A program made the position numbers and the translations under genes. A stretch of DNA of 64,000 bases, taken from NCBI RefSeq assembly GCF_006542765.1, contig NZ_SKCD01000006.1:1-64000 (forward strand), read 5' to 3'. Below, piece after piece: positions 1 through 9,774 of this stretch (its first letter is position 1; each line of letters starts with the position of its first letter). Under the pieces are notes generated by a model. That model did not search any database. It was not told the DNA's origin and was given only the letters and a program-made list of their open reading frames with translations. The DNA is from Paenibacillus luteus. GTDB taxonomy: Bacteria > Bacillota > Bacilli > Paenibacillales > Paenibacillaceae.

Positions 1-58
1 ATCTTTTTACAACCTGTAGTTTTACATCTAATGAAATTGGACTCCTTTTTGACAAAGC

Positions 59-120
59 AAAAACTCCCATCATGGTAGAAGTAGAGGTTTTGTTTTTTCT
101 ACTGTCTACTATGATGGGAG
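59..120 (-). terminator. Intrinsic terminator of the GH3 gene
   Basis: A 16-bp stem (64-79 with 105-120, one G-T wobble) is extended by GTAGA/TCTAC inside the loop. On the minus strand it is followed by five T (59-63), just downstream of the GH3 stop codon. Confidence 0.8.
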
Positions 121-189
121 CATATCACTGTTTTCAGTCTGTGTTTTTTTTATTTTCTATCCTGTTTAACTACTCAAACCTCATGCTAA

Positions 190-3100
190 TTAAGAAATAA
201 GGTCAATAATGGCGCTGTGAGTACGAAGAGCTACAGCGGCCAGCTCCGCACGCGTAATGGTGCCGGAAGGCTGCAATTGCTGTGAAGGATTTCCTTTGAA
301 AATACCGTATTTAACCGCAATAGCCATTGCCGCACGGTTTTCTTTAGAAATACTTGCCGCATCCGAGAAGCCTTGAAGCAGACTGCTCACTTCTGATTCG
401 CTAAGCGCAGTTTCAATGCCCGCATACTGAAGGGCATTGGCAAGCACGGCAGCCATGCCTTCACGCGACATTGGCGTATCCGACGCCAACGTAGAATAAC
501 TAACCAGCTTATGCTCACTAGCTGCTTTCACGACTGCGTCATACCACTTCGCTCCCTCTTCACTCTTCTGAGGTGCTAAGCCAAGTACGTTAAGGGCAAC
601 CATGAGCGTTTGTGCTTTCGTTGTCGAAGCTCCTGGCTGCATCGTCGAGGAAGAGACGCCGTTGATCAGAAGCAGGCTATTGGCCTTAGCAATCTCTTCA
701 GCATACCAAGCTTTGGTTGCCACGTCTGTAAATACACGCTCCGAGTTAACGGCTACGTAAGTACCGCTTAAGGAGACAAGCGCTTTAATGACCGTTTTGC
801 CGCTTGCATCGATTGTAATCTGGCTTGGTACCGGCGTTAATGTGCCGTCTTCGGCAACCAACGCCAAAGCTGTTACCTTCTTGCTTGCGTCTTTCTCGAT
901 TGTCACGGTTGCTGTTGCGTAGGCACCGCTTAATTTGCTGATTTTGATGCCTACTGGCGCTCCAGCCACTGTAACGCCATCAGCTTTGATGTTTTTCACC
1001 TTAGCCGTATCGGCTGCACTCGCAGCTGCTACGGTCACGGCTGGCGTTTCTGTGCTAGGCGCTCCTGCCCCTGGTGTGCTTCCTCCTCCGGAAGAAGAAG
1101 TAGTAATCGTAAGGTTCAGCTTGTTGCTGTCAATCAAATTGCCGTCGAAGGCTGCAGCTTTAGCTTGAATCCCGATAGCTGCCGCTTGCGCTGTTCCGCT
1201 GAATTGCAGCGTCGCTTCTGAACCTGATTCCGATATAGAGACCGAAGCTAACTTCAAGCCGCTTGCCGCTGGGTCGATCACCCAGTTCTCGAGATTCGCT
1301 GCAACTGCCGCAAATGGAGCACGGTCACTCTTTACAACGACAGCAGGATTTGTTTGGCCCGCAGCAATTTGACTTGCGCTGCTGACTACCGATTCACTTT
1401 CAAATGCCAAGCTGTCAATACGAAGATCAGCAGCTTTAAACACGACATAAAGATTGTGTTTGCCCTTCAAGCTCGTATTGCTCAAATCTGCTTTCACATC
1501 GACATAACCAAGTTCCGTTACCGGAACAGATGCATTCGCAATCGTATAGGATCTAGGCTGCGTTGCTGGAACCTCGATCATAGCGATCGGTGCGCTGTTT
1601 GGCGAATCCGCGTGCAAAGTGATGATACCGCCTGCAGCATCGGAAGCAACCGAAGCCTTAACGCTTTTTGTTCCTGTCAAATCTACATTCGGCAACGCTA
1701 CGTAAGAACCGTTTTGTTTGGAGCGGACGGCATAATAGCCTCCAACTACCTTTTTCGCTTTCAAGCTTTGTGCGGTGCGTTCCTTAGAAACCTCATGGTA
1801 AATGACTTCATGGGATACGAAAGCATGGTCAAATACATTAAATGGCTTATAGACCTGCAAAGCAGCAATGGTCTCGCTATTGATTTGAATCGGTTTCTCA
1901 TCATGAATAGCCTTGGAGGATGAACCAACCATCAGCGTATAAGCTCCGTTTTCCACAATGAAGCTGTCTTTATTGACATCCCAGATACCGAAGTCGCCAG
2001 GGTCAACGGTCAGGGCAACCGTTTTGCTTTCCCCCGCAGCTAGAGCGATTTTCTCAAAACCGACGAGCTGCTGCTTCGGTGCAGAGTCACCGTAGCCCGA
2101 TTGATTGTTTTTGATATAGAGCTGAACGACTTCCGACGTGTTGACGGAGCCTTCATTTTTCACTTTTACAGAAACAGTAAACGGTTTTTTCCCGCTTGCG
2201 CTCACTGGAGCTGTAAAATCACTGTAAGCAAAGCTGCTGTACGAGAGGCCGAAACCAAACGGATACGTAATCGGAGCATCTGTATACATATAAGTAAGCT
2301 TGGACTCGATCGGATCTGCATTCGTCATATCCAATGTGAAACGCGGGTCAATCGTCGCCATTGATGCCGTTTTATTGCCTTCCGGAATAACATATTTATT
2401 AATCTCTGGGAAAGCGGACATGTCCGCATACCATGTGGAAGTCAGACGGCCCGTTGGCGCATAGTCACCGTATAGTACCTGTGCAAGCGCCTGGGAGTCA
2501 TATTGGCCACCATATGGCTGATAGACGATAGCCGCTACATTCAGGTTATTTTGAATGTCTTCCAGTCCAACCGGGAAGCTGCTTTTGACAACGACGATCG
2601 TCTTTTTGCCTTGCGCCGCGAAAGCAGTAGACACCTTGTCCACCAGCTCGTAATCAGCATCACCCATATACAAGCTGGAGCGGTCATTGCCTTCCCCTGC
2701 ACTATGACGCGGAACCGCGCCAACGAAAACAACCGCATAATCATCAATCGCCGCACGTGCGATGGTATCTTGTCCGACTTCCTTTACAACCGTTTCTTTG
2801 AATTTCACATCGGCACTGCGAATGGCTGCATTCGATTGATTGCCGAGCACAGCTGCCGCAGTCTTCAGCTTGGCATCCGCACCTGTCGTAATGAAACGGC
2901 CATTCGAATAATACCAGTTCGTAAAATCGCCGGAGAAGCCGCTTCTATAGCCGTTCGCGACCAGCGATATCGTTTGGTCCGCGTTTTGCTCGATGCGAAG
3001 CCTTGGCGGGATTGCGCTCGTGTTGCCCAGCATCGCTGCCAAGTCCCAATCGTTATTGGTCAGATTGAGTGTGGTTCCATCCGTATTGCCAACCGAAGCG

Positions 3101-4830
3101 TTATTGCTGGTCGGCGATGTAACCCAACGGTTATTTTTGAGCGACAGCAAGCTGTAGCCCTCTTGTCCCCAATCGAACACCTCAAAAAGCTGAGAGGCAT
3201 CGGCTGGATTCAGCGGGTCCTCCGTTGTTACCAGCTGAGCTCCTGCAGTAATTGTGGCAGGATCATATACATTAGCCGTAACCGTCTGATTGTTGCTCAT
3301 CGCGGTAAGCGCAATGACCTTCCCAGCCGAATCGTACGATACATGATTCGCGCCGTTTGCGTTAATTATCGCCAGCAACGGGGAAATGCCCGATTGCGGA
3401 AGCGCAGGCGTCGTGCCTACCGAGTAGGTCGTTTTGAATCTCGCATCCGCGTATACGCCGGAAACCGCCGCATTTTTGTTTTTCGCAAGCGGCAGAACGC
3501 CGTCATTTTTCAGCAAAACAATGCTTTCCTGCGCCGCTTGCATCGCAATCTGCTGATGCTCCGGAACGCTGTAAGTCGCTGCCGCTGCCGTACGCACGTC
3601 TTTGGCATCCTGTGCAAACGGATAAAATTTAGGAATCCCGTTAGCATCAACTTCGTTAAAGATACCTACGCGTACCATCTGATTAACATGCGGTCTTGCT
3701 GCCGTAATCAGATCCTCCGCGGTAATGCCATACTCTCCTTTGTTCACAAGTGCCACCAAATCCGGCACATCCGCAGGAGTCGTACCGGATGGACGTCCCG
3801 CATTGGCCTCAGCCAGTGCCATCAGCACAGTGGCATGCGTGCGGTCAATCGCGTAGTTCGCATCATAACCGTTGCTCAGATTGCCTGAGCTCGATACATG
3901 GGCATCTCCATTAAAATCAGGTGAGCTGTATACGCCATATTTGGAGAAATCATTCGCATGCAGCTGCAGTGGCGATAAAATATTGGGTATCCCATTTGTA
4001 CGGCCGAAGGATGTCATCACACCTGCTATGGAGCCTGATTCGAGGCCCTTCAGCGGACTGCGTGTCTGATACTCGAACATTGCTCTTGCTCCGGCGCTAT
4101 TGTTTGCGCTCTCGCGGAACCACTGCGCATTATAAACGGAATAATGCTTGGTGCCGACAGCTGCGCGCATCCAAAATCCGTCATCACTGGCCGGTTGATT
4201 AATTCCGCTAAGGCCTGTGGCCATTTCGTTAATCAGTGTTCCCGCCATATAAGGATCTTCCGAGTAGCCTTCATCAAATCTTCCGCTCAGAGGATTAATC
4301 CGCATGTCGCTAACTACCGTAAAAGCAACGGTCGCCGATGCATTCGTGCCGCCATGAATATTGGATTCGCCCTGCTTCACCTTCAGCAAGCTGATTTTTT
4401 CATTCCCCATCACCTTACCGATATTAGCAAGGAGCTCCTTGTTCCAGGTCTGTCCCATACCAACCAGTGCCGGAAAGTCTGTAGAGACGCCCTGCACATT
4501 ATCGGCAGCTGCTAGCGCACCCGGAATAACTTTCCCTGCATGTGCCCCCTGAGTAAGCGTATAATGGTTACGCGATCCTGTAACATAAACTGCCGGTCCC
4601 TCAAGTCCGGTATATGCAAAATACGTGTCCACATAAGCGTCCAAATGCTCCGGATTGCCATCGAATAATGGCATGCCGTCAAAGACTCCTCCACTTTGTG
4701 TTTTAAATACAATACTCTCTGCCGCATGTGCCCGCGGAACCGCATTGGCTGTTATGCTCGTGGCAAGAACTCCCGCAAGCACCAAAGACAGCATTTTTTT
4801 CCCCCATCTATGCTGGGTAATATGGTTCAT
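190..4830 (-). CDS. Secreted SLH-anchored GH3 beta-glycosidase, multidomain
   Basis: 1,546-residue exported glycoside hydrolase. A signal peptide (about 1-36, AHA-A cleavage) is followed by a GH3 N-terminal barrel (about 60-440) and a GH3 C-terminal domain (about 450-880). The latter appears interrupted by a beta-rich insert at about 540-660 that looks like a beta-trefoil/fascin-type module. Then come a fibronectin III-like domain (about 900-1000), a CBM6-like module (about 1045-1170), a second beta domain, a Ser/Gly/Pro linker near 1250 and three SLH repeats (about 1370-1546; RVFTDVATKAWY starts the first). SLH repeats bind cell-wall polymers, so the enzyme should be displayed on the surface. 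Substrate cannot be read from the sequence; beta-glucosidase or beta-xylosidase are the usual GH3 activities. GAGGGAG stands 8 nt before the ATG. Single-gene transcript with its own terminator. Confidence 0.9.
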   Translation of the reverse strand: MNHITQHRWGKKMLSLVLAGVLATSITANAVPRAHAAESIVFKTQSGGVFDGMPLFDGNPEHLDAYVDTYFAYTGLEGPAVYVTGSRNHYTLTQGAHAGKVIPGALAAADNVQGVSTDFPALVGMGQTWNKELLANIGKVMGNEKISLLKVKQGESNIHGGTNASATVAFTVVSDMRINPLSGRFDEGYSEDPYMAGTLINEMATGLSGINQPASDDGFWMRAAVGTKHYSVYNAQWFRESANNSAGARAMFEYQTRSPLKGLESGSIAGVMTSFGRTNGIPNILSPLQLHANDFSKYGVYSSPDFNGDAHVSSSGNLSNGYDANYAIDRTHATVLMALAEANAGRPSGTTPADVPDLVALVNKGEYGITAEDLITAARPHVNQMVRVGIFNEVDANGIPKFYPFAQDAKDVRTAAAATYSVPEHQQIAMQAAQESIVLLKNDGVLPLAKNKNAAVSGVYADARFKTTYSVGTTPALPQSGISPLLAIINANGANHVSYDSAGKVIALTAMSNNQTVTANVYDPATITAGAQLVTTEDPLNPADASQLFEVFDWGQEGYSLLSLKNNRWVTSPTSNNASVGNTDGTTLNLTNNDWDLAAMLGNTSAIPPRLRIEQNADQTISLVANGYRSGFSGDFTNWYYSNGRFITTGADAKLKTAAAVLGNQSNAAIRSADVKFKETVVKEVGQDTIARAAIDDYAVVFVGAVPRHSAGEGNDRSSLYMGDADYELVDKVSTAFAAQGKKTIVVVKSSFPVGLEDIQNNLNVAAIVYQPYGGQYDSQALAQVLYGDYAPTGRLTSTWYADMSAFPEINKYVIPEGNKTASMATIDPRFTLDMTNADPIESKLTYMYTDAPITYPFGFGLSYSSFAYSDFTAPVSASGKKPFTVSVKVKNEGSVNTSEVVQLYIKNNQSGYGDSAPKQQLVGFEKIALAAGESKTVALTVDPGDFGIWDVNKDSFIVENGAYTLMVGSSSKAIHDEKPIQINSETIAALQVYKPFNVFDHAFVSHEVIYHEVSKERTAQSLKAKKVVGGYYAVRSKQNGSYVALPNVDLTGTKSVKASVASDAAGGIITLHADSPNSAPIAMIEVPATQPRSYTIANASVPVTELGYVDVKADLSNTSLKGKHNLYVVFKAADLRIDSLAFESESVVSSASQIAAGQTNPAVVVKSDRAPFAAVAANLENWVIDPAASGLKLASVSISESGSEATLQFSGTAQAAAIGIQAKAAAFDGNLIDSNKLNLTITTSSSGGGSTPGAGAPSTETPAVTVAAASAADTAKVKNIKADGVTVAGAPVGIKISKLSGAYATATVTIEKDASKKVTALALVAEDGTLTPVPSQITIDASGKTVIKALVSLSGTYVAVNSERVFTDVATKAWYAEEIAKANSLLLINGVSSSTMQPGASTTKAQTLMVALNVLGLAPQKSEEGAKWYDAVVKAASEHKLVSYSTLASDTPMSREGMAAVLANALQYAGIETALSESEVSSLLQGFSDAASISKENRAAMAIAVKYGIFKGNPSQQLQPSGTITRAELAAVALRTHSAIIDLIS

Positions 4831-4857
4831 TTTGTCGCTCCCTCTCTGCTCTCAATT

Positions 4858-4893
4858 TGTAATCGCTTTCACAAATGACCCAAGCTCATTATA
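4858..4893 (-). promoter_or_regulatory. Candidate -10 box and CcpA (cre) site of the GH3 gene
   Basis: On the minus strand TATAAT (4888-4893) lies upstream of the GH3 start. TGTAATCGCTTTCA (4858-4871, as read on the plus strand) fits the relaxed cre pattern TGNAANCGNNNNCA and lies just downstream of the -10, a position typical for catabolite repression. No convincing -35 box is seen. Confidence 0.5.
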
Positions 4894-5089
4894 CAATTGC
4901 GAAGGGTATACTTTGTTTTTACCTTTTGGTGCAGTAATTTTAGATTCCTTGCTGCGCTTTCCAAATTTCAGTCACCTAAATATAATAAAGATTTGCTTAA
5001 CCGCTAAAAAAAATTGATGATGCGCCCCCTTCCCCTGCCGCTTCCCCTCTGTTAAGATATTCACCATACAAACAGCGAATGGAGGAATC

Positions 5090-5773
5090 ATGATGGGATC
5101 ACTTCATGATCGAGTCGCTATTATTAGCGGAGCCGGTACAGGGTTAGGACGTGCGGCAGCTATTGCTTTTGCAGCGGATGGAGCGGAAGTCGCCTTACTC
5201 GGCAGACGCCTCTCGAAGCTTGAGGAAACCGCTTTGGCCGTAAAAGAAAGAACAGGAAAGTCCGCGCTGGCCCTGCAAACGGACGTATCGGATGAGCAGC
5301 AGGTGCAAGATGCCATTGCTTCCGTTTTGAACCATTTTGGACGCATTGATATTATATTGAATAATGCCGCCGTGCTCGAATCCGGAACGGTTCTGGAATT
5401 AACCTCCGATGATTGGCAAGCTCAAATCGCAACGAATTTAACGGGACCTTTCCTTCTGACAAAGGCTGTTCTGCCTACAATGCGCAAAGCCAGATATGGT
5501 CGAATTATTAACATTACCTCGGGGTTATCGTGGAATGGAGCTGGGGGGTATGCGGCTTACAGCGCTGCCAAGGCAGGACTTGAATCGCTGACGCGAACGC
5601 TAGCCGATGAGGAATACGAGTATGGCATCCTCGCAAACCTGTATAACCCCGGCACGATTCGCACAGAGATGCATGCGACAGGCAAAGATCCCGCAATTGT
5701 TACGCCGGATCTGATCCGCCTCGCCAGCTTGTCCGCCGCTGGCCCCACAGGTACTATCGTGTCTTACGGCTAA
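5090..5773 (+). CDS. Short-chain dehydrogenase/reductase (SDR)
   Basis: 227-residue classical SDR, an NAD(P)-dependent oxidoreductase. The Rossmann motif GAGTGLG is at residues 14-20, NNAA near 90, the catalytic Ser in ITSGLS and the YSAAK active-site motif near 155. After PGTIRTEM it is shorter than typical 245-260-residue members and ends without the usual VTGQ-like dimerisation segment, so the C-terminus is compact. GGAGGA precedes the ATG; a second in-frame ATG lies one codon downstream. It stands alone between divergent GH3 and convergent zapA-like genes. The substrate is unknown. Confidence 0.85.
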   Translation: MMGSLHDRVAIISGAGTGLGRAAAIAFAADGAEVALLGRRLSKLEETALAVKERTGKSALALQTDVSDEQQVQDAIASVLNHFGRIDIILNNAAVLESGTVLELTSDDWQAQIATNLTGPFLLTKAVLPTMRKARYGRIINITSGLSWNGAGGYAAYSAAKAGLESLTRTLADEEYEYGILANLYNPGTIRTEMHATGKDPAIVTPDLIRLASLSAAGPTGTIVSYG

Positions 5774-5810
5774 ACTGGCGAATACTCGCCCCCAAGGGGG
5801 TTAAAACAAA

Positions 5811-5863
5811 AAACCGCAGTAACAAGCGCTGGCATAGGCCATTGCTCGTTACTGCGGTTTTTT
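5811..5863. terminator. Bidirectional terminator between SDR and zapA-like genes
   Basis: AAACCGCAGTAAC (5811-5823) pairs with GTTACTGCGGTTT (5848-5860), flanked by A and T runs. It serves the two converging genes. Confidence 0.85.
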
Positions 5864-5869
5864 GATGAA

Positions 5870-8800
5870 TCAACTGTGCTCAATCAGCTCAATCCATTCG
5901 TTATATTCGGTTTGCAGTTTGGAATATTCGTTTTTGAGCCTATGATGCTGTTCTAGCAAGTCGGCATGGTCCCCCGCCAGCTTCTCTGCCGAGCGTGCCG
6001 CTTCGTCGCGTTCATAGGAGAGCGACTCCACTGCGCTTGCCGCTTCATCACGCTCATAAGCGAGCTTCTCTGCCCTGCGCGCAGCTTCGTCACGCTCTTC
6101 TGCTAGCTTCGAGGTATGCTCATTAAGCTCAACCTTCAGTTCGGATGCCGCAGCCGCCTCTTGCATGGCGCGCTCGAGCCGGTTTCTCAGCTCTCGGTCT
6201 TCAGCCTCTCGCTTCTGTCTCTCCCGTTCCAAACGTATCGCTTCCGCTGCCGTTTGCTCAGCTATTCGCTCCTGTTCTTTCAGACGCTCGGTCAATTCTC
6301 GTTCACGTGCGGATGCCGCTTCCAATTGCTGCGCAGCAATTCGCTCGCGGGCAGCCGTCCACTCAAGCTGCTCGGTCAGCTCATTTTCTTTAGCCGCCAG
6401 CTTGTCGAGTTCCGCTTTGTAATTTTGTTCGCCTTCCGCAGCAGAAGCCGCAATTCTTTCGATTTGATCCAGCTGCGCCTGCAGCTTCTGGATCGCTGTC
6501 TCATAATCATGCTGCTGTTGAAGCAGCAGCTCCTCGTGATTGACCGTCAATTGTTTCAACTGCTCATCGTGCTCCGCAGCCAATTGCGCCAGCCGCTCCT
6601 CACGTTCTTCTGCCAGTTCCCTGCGCACATCCTCCTGCTTTGCGGCAAGTTCGATATAACGCTCCTCATACTGGTCAACTAGCTGTTCAGAACGCGCCGC
6701 TTGCTGAGCAGCGAATGCCTTGGATTTTGCTTCGTATTCTTCAGTCAACTGCTTGAGCTGGTCTTCATGCTGCACCGCTTGCTCCAGCAGTTGCTCTTCG
6801 TATTCGTCAGTGAGCTGTTTAACTTTGTTATCAATTTCGATCGCCCTTTGAGCGGCTTGTCCCTCGTACTCTGAAGCCTTGCGAGCGACTTGCTCCTCAT
6901 GCTTGCTTACCAGCTGATTCGATTGCTCTTCGTGCTGCAACTCCTGCTCCAGCAGCTGCTCTTCATATTGATCTACAAGCTGTTTCAACTTGCTCTCATG
7001 CGCTGCAGCCAGTTCCGAGGCTTGCGCTCTCTGCTCCACATCTTTTTTGGCAATCTGAGCTTCGTAATCCGCTGCCCGCCGCGCCGCTTCTTCTTCGTGC
7101 TCCGCATCCTTTTTGGCAATCTGAGCTTCGTAATCCACTGCCCAACGCTTGGCTTGTTCATCGTATTCCAAAGCCTTGCCCGCTGTCTGCGCCTCATGCT
7201 CACCTACCAGCGCCTTCATTTGATCCTCGTGCTGCACTTCTTGCTCCAGCAGCTGCTCTTCGTATTGGTCTGTGAGTTGTCTCAATCTGCTTTCGTGCTC
7301 TGCAGCCAATCGAGCGGCTTGTTCTTCATATTCCGCAGTTTTTCCGGCCATTTGCGCTTGGTGATTCGCAGCCCATTGTGCGGCTTGCTGTTCATGCTCA
7401 GAAGCCTTGCTTGCCGCCTTCGCCTCCTGCTCGCGCACCAGCTGCTTTATTTGATCCTCGTGCTGCATTTCTTGCTCAAGCAGCTGCTCTTCATGCTGGT
7501 TAGCCAGTTGCAATAGATGAGCTTCATGCGCCTCCGTAAGTTCCTTGATTCGCAAATCCCGATCAGCAATCAGCTGTTCAAACCGGCCATTGCTTTCTGC
7601 ACTCATTTGCTTAAACAGCTCGTCATTTTCCGCTTCAACGATCTTCAGCTGCTCTTCCTGCTCCTGGCGAAGCGACCTTACTAGCTCACGCTGCTCCTCT
7701 TGAAGGGAAAGAAGCTGCTGCACATGCACTTCTTCAAGCAAATCGCGCTGCTGCTCAAACTCTGCGCGCAATTGCTCACGCTGTTCTTCTTTTTCCTTCA
7801 GGTGCCGCTGCTCGTGCACCTCCTGCTCCAGCCGCAGCTGCAGCAGCTGTTCTTCTTGCTCGATGCGCAGTTCGTCCAGCTGTTGGAGCCTTTCCACTTG
7901 CTGCTGCTCACGCTCTGCTGCTTCTTTCAGGCGCTGCTGCAGATCGGTTGCCCGCTTGTCCGCTGCTGAGACATGGCTCCTCTCGTGAGCCAGCTTCTGC
8001 TCCAGTTCTTGCACCTGCGCCGCAGCCAGCTCCTTCGCTGCTTGCAGCTCTTCCAATTGGCTGCGCGTGTCTTTCAGCTCACTTTGAATCTGCTCGTATT
8101 CGCTCTCCCGCTCGCGAACCTCCTGCTCCAGCTGTGCATAGGAGGTTCGGAAGCTCTCTTCCTGCTCCATCGCCTGTACAAGCTGCTCCTCTGCCTCGGC
8201 AATGCGCAGCTCCAGCACTTCCTTATCCGCGCCCCAGCTCTGCTGCAGTTCGGCAGCACGCTTCTCCAGCTCTTCCTTCTCAGTGCTCCAGCTTTGCTCC
8301 AGCTCTACTGCACGCTGCTCCAGCCCTTCCTTCTCGGTGCTCCAGCCTTGCTGCAGCTCCGCCGCCTGCGCTTGCAGCCTAGCGCGCTCCTCCAACCAGC
8401 CATTACGCCTCCGCTCCAGATCAGCCTTGAATGCCTGCTCCGCCTGAGCCGTTTCTGCCTTCCACGCTTGCTCGCGCTCCTCGCCTAGCTTAGCAAGCTC
8501 GATTTGGGATGCCTCGGTATGCGCAAGCCAGCTTTGCTCCCGATCGTCCCATCTGCTCTGCCAGCTTTCTTCGAGCTCAACCAGCAGCGTCTCCTTCTCA
8601 GCTTTCACCGCCTCCAGCGCCGCTTCAAGCTCAGCGGTTACTATACTCAGCTGCTCTTCCTTCTCTCGCCTCAGCGCTGCAAGCTCCTCAGCCTTTGCGT
8701 GCTCCAGCTCGGAGAGCTTGCTCTCCTTCTCAAGCTCCAGCTCGATCTCCTGGTTCTCCCAGATATCACGCAGCGCAGCTACCTCAGCTTCCTTCTCGCT

Positions 8801-9574
8801 GCGCAGCTTTGATAGCTCTGCTTCCTTCCCGTCTCTCAGCTCCGTGATGGCAGCATCTGTTTCATTCTTAAGCGCCGCCAGCGCCGCTTCCTTCTGATCC
8901 TGAATTTCCAACAGCTCCAACGCTTTTCTGCTGCTGAATTCCGCAAGCTCCTCTTCTTTGCTGCGCTTCAGTTCCGCCAGTTCTTCCTCTTTGGCACCCG
9001 TAAGCTCTGCAAGCGCCGCCTCCTTCTCCGCCTGCACCTCGGCCAGCTGGGCATCCTTTTTCGTCCTTAGCGCTGCGATCCGCTCAACGTTCTCCTGCGT
9101 AAGACGAAGAATCGTCTCTTCCTGCACCTTGATAGCTTCGGCAGCCGCTGCCTGCTTGGCCGATGTTTGCTCTGCCGCTAACGCCAGCATATCAGCCAGT
9201 TCGGCTTCTGCAGCTTCCTTCGCCTTCTGCAGCTGCTCCGCCGCCATCCGCTTCGTCTCCGCCAGCTCTGCCTGCAGGGAAACCGCCTGCTCACTGATCT
9301 GCTCCAGCTCCGTCAGCAAAATCGTAAGCCGGGCTTCCTCTTCAAGAAGCCTTGTATTATCTCGTCTTAAACGGAAAACTTCCTCAGTGATTTGCACCGC
9401 TGAGAGCACAGCCAACTTAGGCATATCCAGCCTTGGATAGCCCTTGGCGAGTTTCTTCATGCTTTCGTCGATGGCTGCTGCAACCCTTTTCATATATTCG
9501 ACGTTAGAATGACCTTTTAGCTTATATTGAACTCCATATATATCAACCGTAACTACCGTTTGTTCAGCATCCAT
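5870..9574 (-). CDS. zapA: ZapA-domain protein with giant coiled-coil extension
   Basis: 1,234 residues. The first ~75 (MDAEQTVVTVDIYGVQYKLK onward, through PRLDMPKLAVLSAVQITEE) match ZapA, the small FtsZ-ring-associated protein of about 85-100 residues. The remaining ~1,150 residues are almost uninterrupted Glu/Gln/Ala/Leu/Lys-rich heptads, a predicted coiled coil. Internal repeats are visible: QSW(S/G)-type units near 410-450, and YEEQLLEQ-like units near residues 695, 773, 870 and 926. The gene lies directly downstream of pheT, in the neighbourhood where zapA sits in Bacillus, supporting orthology. The start at 9574 is chosen because AGGAGG lies 10 nt upstream and the ZapA domain begins there; an upstream in-frame extension of 41 codons has no such support. 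Presumed cytoplasmic, at the division ring. Confidence 0.85.
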   Translation of the reverse strand: MDAEQTVVTVDIYGVQYKLKGHSNVEYMKRVAAAIDESMKKLAKGYPRLDMPKLAVLSAVQITEEVFRLRRDNTRLLEEEARLTILLTELEQISEQAVSLQAELAETKRMAAEQLQKAKEAAEAELADMLALAAEQTSAKQAAAAEAIKVQEETILRLTQENVERIAALRTKKDAQLAEVQAEKEAALAELTGAKEEELAELKRSKEEELAEFSSRKALELLEIQDQKEAALAALKNETDAAITELRDGKEAELSKLRSEKEAEVAALRDIWENQEIELELEKESKLSELEHAKAEELAALRREKEEQLSIVTAELEAALEAVKAEKETLLVELEESWQSRWDDREQSWLAHTEASQIELAKLGEEREQAWKAETAQAEQAFKADLERRRNGWLEERARLQAQAAELQQGWSTEKEGLEQRAVELEQSWSTEKEELEKRAAELQQSWGADKEVLELRIAEAEEQLVQAMEQEESFRTSYAQLEQEVRERESEYEQIQSELKDTRSQLEELQAAKELAAAQVQELEQKLAHERSHVSAADKRATDLQQRLKEAAEREQQQVERLQQLDELRIEQEEQLLQLRLEQEVHEQRHLKEKEEQREQLRAEFEQQRDLLEEVHVQQLLSLQEEQRELVRSLRQEQEEQLKIVEAENDELFKQMSAESNGRFEQLIADRDLRIKELTEAHEAHLLQLANQHEEQLLEQEMQHEDQIKQLVREQEAKAASKASEHEQQAAQWAANHQAQMAGKTAEYEEQAARLAAEHESRLRQLTDQYEEQLLEQEVQHEDQMKALVGEHEAQTAGKALEYDEQAKRWAVDYEAQIAKKDAEHEEEAARRAADYEAQIAKKDVEQRAQASELAAAHESKLKQLVDQYEEQLLEQELQHEEQSNQLVSKHEEQVARKASEYEGQAAQRAIEIDNKVKQLTDEYEEQLLEQAVQHEDQLKQLTEEYEAKSKAFAAQQAARSEQLVDQYEERYIELAAKQEDVRRELAEEREERLAQLAAEHDEQLKQLTVNHEELLLQQQHDYETAIQKLQAQLDQIERIAASAAEGEQNYKAELDKLAAKENELTEQLEWTAARERIAAQQLEAASARERELTERLKEQERIAEQTAAEAIRLERERQKREAEDRELRNRLERAMQEAAAASELKVELNEHTSKLAEERDEAARRAEKLAYERDEAASAVESLSYERDEAARSAEKLAGDHADLLEQHHRLKNEYSKLQTEYNEWIELIEHS

Positions 9575-9716
9575 TAAGGCGAATCCTCCTATTGTCCAAG
9601 TAGAGCAAGCGTAAACGGCTGATTTGGCTCTCTTAAAGAGCCGTTTTCCGTTTCCCGTTGAAATATAGGCATAATCATCATCCAAAAACCGAATCATGCC
9701 TTATATTTAAAAGGAA

Positions 9717-9761
9717 AAAGCCGCATCGATAGCTCACTAGGAACTATTTCGATGCGGCTTT
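9717..9761 (-). terminator. Terminator after pheT
   Basis: AAAGCCGCATCGA (9717-9729) pairs with TCGATGCGGCTTT (9749-9761), followed on the minus strand by CTTTTTCC. It separates pheST from the zapA-like gene, which should therefore depend on its own promoter or on readthrough. Confidence 0.8.
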
Positions 9762-9774
9762 AAAGGTTTCCTGC

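Noticed and set aside
2503..3888. 461-codon plus-strand open frame opposite the GH3 gene
   Set aside because: Its protein is Arg/Ile/Cys-rich without domains, it has no ribosome binding site, and the opposite strand encodes a clear GH3 enzyme.
6890..8488. Long plus-strand open frames opposite the coiled-coil gene (for example 6890-7516 and 7973-8488)
   Set aside because: Leu/Gln/Phe-rich mirrors produced by antisense reading of Glu/Gln/Lys-rich repeats.
9626..9642. Small hairpin GGCTCT/AGAGCC upstream of the zapA-like gene
   Set aside because: Only six pairs and no T run on the relevant strand; not enough for a regulatory call.
9575..9697. 41-codon N-terminal extension of the ZapA-like protein
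   Set aside because: The ZapA domain begins at the internal ATG with AGGAGG upstream, and the extension overlaps the probable promoter region and resembles no ZapA.
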